NCBI GenBank assembly: GCA_023384025.1 | Contig: JAHDXX010000135.1 | Coordinates: forward strand, 1-8,745 | Direction: 5' to 3' | Length of the DNA stretch: 8,745 nt | Source of the DNA: Sphingomonadaceae bacterium | Lineage (GTDB): Bacteria; Pseudomonadota; Alphaproteobacteria; Sphingomonadales; Sphingomonadaceae | Shown: in pieces, positions 6,436 to 8,745 of the stretch | Position numbering within the stretch: position 1 is the stretch's first letter | How the letters are laid out: every line of letters begins with the position of its first letter | Made by a program: the position numbers and the translations under genes | Notes under the pieces: model-generated | What the model was told of the DNA's origin: nothing | What the model saw: only the letters and a program-made list of their open reading frames with translations | Database searches by the model: none

Positions 6436-8225
6436 GGCAGAAAATGCACCGCGGTTCCCGTCGTATTGCTCTGGCTATGGCGACGCTTGCCTGCGCCTGG
6501 GCACCGCTGGCGCAAGCGCAGGTCGTCGCCCCGCCGCCGACCACGCGCGAGGAGCTGCGCCGCGAACAGCTCGACCAGCGACTGCGCAGCGGCGGTGACG
6601 CGGTGGCGATGGCCGATGCGATCGAGCGCGCGCCCTGTCCGCTGGCCGACCCCCGCTTCGCCGAACTGCGCTTCCGCTTCGAAGGCGCGGAGTTCCGCGG
6701 TCTGGAGGGGCTCGAGCCTGGCCTGCTGGACCCGGCCGGTCAGCCCTATATGGGGCAGGACATTCCTGTCGCGGCGATCTGCGAAATCCGCGACCGGGCT
6801 GCGACCATCCTGCGGCAGGCGGGGTATCTCGCTGCGGTGCGCGTGCCGGTGCAGGAAATCAGCGACGGTCGCGTCGAGTTCGACGTGATCGTCGCCCGGC
6901 TGGCGCAAGTGCAGATCCGGGGGGATGCGGGGCCGTCCTCACGCCTGTTGCAGCGCTATATTGATCGGCTGACCGGCCAGACGGTGTTCAATGTAAACGA
7001 TGCCGAGCGGTACCTGCTGCTGGCGCGTGACATCCCGGGCCTCGACGTGCGGCTCTCGCTCCAGCCTATCGGCGAAGGCGGCACGCCGGGTGAAGTGGTG
7101 GGCGTGTTCGATGTCCAGCGCACTGCGATCACCGCTGACCTTAACCTGCAGAACTATGGTTCGCGCAGTGTCGGCCGGATCGGCGGCTTCGGGCGGGTGA
7201 TTTTCAACGGCCTGACCGGAATGGGCGACCGGACCACGCTCGGCCTGTTCTCCACCTCGGACTGGGACGAGCAGCACCTTGTCCAGGCGGGGCATGAGCT
7301 GCGGATCGGCCGCGAAGGCCTGACACTGGGCGCGGATGTGACGTACGCCTGGACCAAGCCCGACCTTCCCGGGCCTGATCCGTTCAGCTCGGAAACGCTG
7401 GTGGCGAGCGTCTGGGCACGGCACCCGTTCATTCGCACCCAGACCCGCAATCTCAGCGGAACCGTTGGTTTGGAGCTGATCGATCAGGATACCGATTTCG
7501 GCGCGATCCCGCTGAGCCGGGACCGGCTGCGGGTCGGGTATGTCCGGCTGGCTTACGACAGTATCGACGCAAGCAGCCTGCGCGGCGCGAGCGGCTATTC
7601 CTCCATAGAACCCAAGGTTGGCTTCTCGGCATCGCTCGAGGCTCGACAGGGCCTGTCGGTGTTCGGGGCGAGCGAGAATTGCGGCCCGGCTTTCGCTGCG
7701 TGCCTTGCGCCGGGCTTTGTTCCGCCGGCGCGGCTGGACGCCGATCCGACCGCGTTTGTCCTGCGGGTACAGGCACGGCTGGACGTGCGGCCGACGCCGC
7801 TTCTGGCATTCTCGTTCCAGCCGCGTGCGCAATGGTCGCCCGATGCGCTGTACAGCTACGAACAGATTTCAGGCGGCAACTACACGGTCGGGCGCGGCTA
7901 TGATCCGGGCGCGACCATCGGCGACAGCGGCGTTGGGGGCAAAGTCGAGGTAGCCTATGGCTCGCTCGTGCCGAAGACGCCGGACGGTGTCGCATGGCAG
8001 CCCTACGCGTTTTTCGACCTGATGGCGACCGGCACGAAGAACCTGCCCGATGACCCGCGCACGATCACGTCGGTCGGCGGCGGAGTGCGGGCTACCCTTG
8101 GGCGCCAGGCCTATCTCGATGTGACGGGCGCCATTCCGCTTGAGCGCGGACCGTTCCAGGCCAATCGCGGCGACCCGCGGATCCTGGTCAACCTGACAAT
8201 CCAGCTCGCGCCATGGCGGCGCTGA
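6432..8225 (+). CDS. TpsB outer-membrane transporter (ShlB/FhaC/HecB family)
   Basis: A 597-residue two-partner secretion transporter of the Omp85/TpsB superfamily, expected to sit in the outer membrane and export the TpsA protein encoded next. Residues 1-29 are a signal peptide (basic MRQKMHRGSRR, hydrophobic core, AQA cleavage before QVVA). A proline-rich and charged stretch (about 30-55) may include the pore-plugging helix. POTRA 1 covers about 68-155, with C69 and C117 placed like the family's cysteine pair and a GYLAAVRVPVQEISDGRVEF end. A second POTRA-like part (about 157-212) holds the LLLARDIPGLDVR motif. The 16-strand barrel fills about 225-597. VGRGYDPG (486-493) matches the conserved loop-6 motif, normally VRG(F/Y), with R488 as the likely key arginine. 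C417 and C424 may form a disulfide in a barrel loop. Length is usual for the family. Confidence 0.93.
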   Translation: MRQKMHRGSRRIALAMATLACAWAPLAQAQVVAPPPTTREELRREQLDQRLRSGGDAVAMADAIERAPCPLADPRFAELRFRFEGAEFRGLEGLEPGLLDPAGQPYMGQDIPVAAICEIRDRAATILRQAGYLAAVRVPVQEISDGRVEFDVIVARLAQVQIRGDAGPSSRLLQRYIDRLTGQTVFNVNDAERYLLLARDIPGLDVRLSLQPIGEGGTPGEVVGVFDVQRTAITADLNLQNYGSRSVGRIGGFGRVIFNGLTGMGDRTTLGLFSTSDWDEQHLVQAGHELRIGREGLTLGADVTYAWTKPDLPGPDPFSSETLVASVWARHPFIRTQTRNLSGTVGLELIDQDTDFGAIPLSRDRLRVGYVRLAYDSIDASSLRGASGYSSIEPKVGFSASLEARQGLSVFGASENCGPAFAACLAPGFVPPARLDADPTAFVLRVQARLDVRPTPLLAFSFQPRAQWSPDALYSYEQISGGNYTVGRGYDPGATIGDSGVGGKVEVAYGSLVPKTPDGVAWQPYAFFDLMATGTKNLPDDPRTITSVGGGVRATLGRQAYLDVTGAIPLERGPFQANRGDPRILVNLTIQLAPWRR

Positions 8226-8232
8226 GGAAGGA
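8224..8232 (+). promoter_or_regulatory. Ribosome binding site of the TpsA gene
   Basis: GAGGAAGGA spans the TpsB stop codon and ends 7 nt before ATG 8240. It is a strong site, consistent with a high-output secreted protein, and fixes the start. Confidence 0.65.
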
Positions 8233-8239
8233 CAGCGCA

Positions 8240-8745
8240 ATGCAACAGCAATCGACCGGCCAGCGGATGATGCGGACCCCGGGAAGACGGGCGGGACGAT
8301 CCCGGCTGCTGGGCGGCGCATCGGCATTGGCCGCAACGGCGATGCTGCTGCTCGCACCGCAACAGGCATCGGCTCAGGTGGCGGTTGGCGGTCGTGCTTT
8401 CGAAGCCAATCCGACCGCGATCGACGGTTCGGTCACGATTACCCGCACGGATACGCTCGACACGGTGCGGGTGAACAGCGCGGAGGCCGTCATTACCTGG
8501 CGTCCGGTCGACACCGCGACCAGTGCCTCAGTGATCGACATTCTGCCGACCGGCAATGCGCTCGCCTTCACAGGCGATGTCAACTACACCGTGCTTAACC
8601 GGGTGATACCGGATGACCCGAGCCGTGCGATCCAGTTCAATGGGACGGTGATCAGCACGGTCGGTGGCGCACTGGGCGGCAATGTCTGGTTCTACAGCCC
8701 CGGTGGCATTATCGCCGGGCCGAGTTCGGTTTTTCTCGTCGGCGG
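8240..8745 (+). CDS. TpsA-type exoprotein, N-terminal part (filamentous-haemagglutinin-like)
   Basis: The frame is open from ATG 8240 to the window edge: 168 complete codons without a stop, with the rest of the gene outside. Residues 1-45 are a signal peptide with a long basic n-region (R9, R12, R16, R17, R20, R22), the hydrophobic segment LAATAMLLLAP, and ASA cleavage before QVAV. The mature part resembles the TPS secretion domain that TpsB recognises and that nucleates a right-handed beta-helix: short beta strands, an LNRV motif (119-122) before IQFNGTVIS, then GGNVWFYSPGGIIAG, which occupies the place of the classical NPNGI box (here SPGGI, 153-157). Such proteins are usually large adhesins, haemolysins or inhibitors. 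The effector part is not visible, so its activity is unknown. It lies 14 nt after TpsB and is surely in the same operon. Confidence 0.85.
   Translation, partial: MQQQSTGQRMMRTPGRRAGRSRLLGGASALAATAMLLLAPQQASAQVAVGGRAFEANPTAIDGSVTITRTDTLDTVRVNSAEAVITWRPVDTATSASVIDILPTGNALAFTGDVNYTVLNRVIPDDPSRAIQFNGTVISTVGGALGGNVWFYSPGGIIAGPSSVFLVG

Overview
The window reads as a high-GC alphaproteobacterial chromosome, most likely a sphingomonad or Erythrobacter-like member of the Sphingomonadales. This rests on GC-rich codon use (about 65% GC by hand count in part of cobT), the style of the CobT and transaldolase proteins, and the exporter/exoprotein set at the right end. All supported genes lie on the + strand, packed tightly. 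The taxonomic call is inference from protein character; no marker gene is present.

Left part (1-3236), a housekeeping and metabolic run: the C-terminal end of a small transaldolase; CobT, the von Willebrand-A subunit of an aerobic-type cobaltochelatase, starting with GTG 4 nt after the transaldolase stop; a short GNAT acetyltransferase resembling the AAC(3)-I-like branch, starting with TTG 3 nt after cobT; and an FMN nitroreductase whose ATG overlaps the GNAT stop (ATGA). The GNAT gene is clearly less GC-rich than its neighbours.

Break (3237-3333): the only real intergenic gap, 97 nt. It holds an imperfect inverted repeat (arms 3259-3267 and 3277-3285) with CCTAG half-sites, and a good ribosome binding site for the next gene. 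It is the natural place for the promoter of the right-hand operon.

Right part (3334-8745), a three-gene export operon: (1) a 1033-residue exported protein with a signal peptide, TPR-like helical repeats, a coiled coil and a C-terminal CHAT (caspase-like) peptidase domain with an intact His859/Cys908 pair; (2) a TpsB outer-membrane transporter (ShlB/FhaC/HecB family) overlapping it by ATGA; (3) the N-terminal 168 residues of a TpsA-type filamentous-haemagglutinin-like exoprotein, 14 nt further on and cut by the window edge. The likely logic is that TpsB secretes TpsA, while the CHAT protein acts in the periplasm or at the surface as a processing, quality-control or defence-like peptidase for the same pathway. 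This coupling of a caspase-like protease to two-partner secretion is the most interesting content of the window. No RNA genes, CRISPR arrays or mobile elements were seen.
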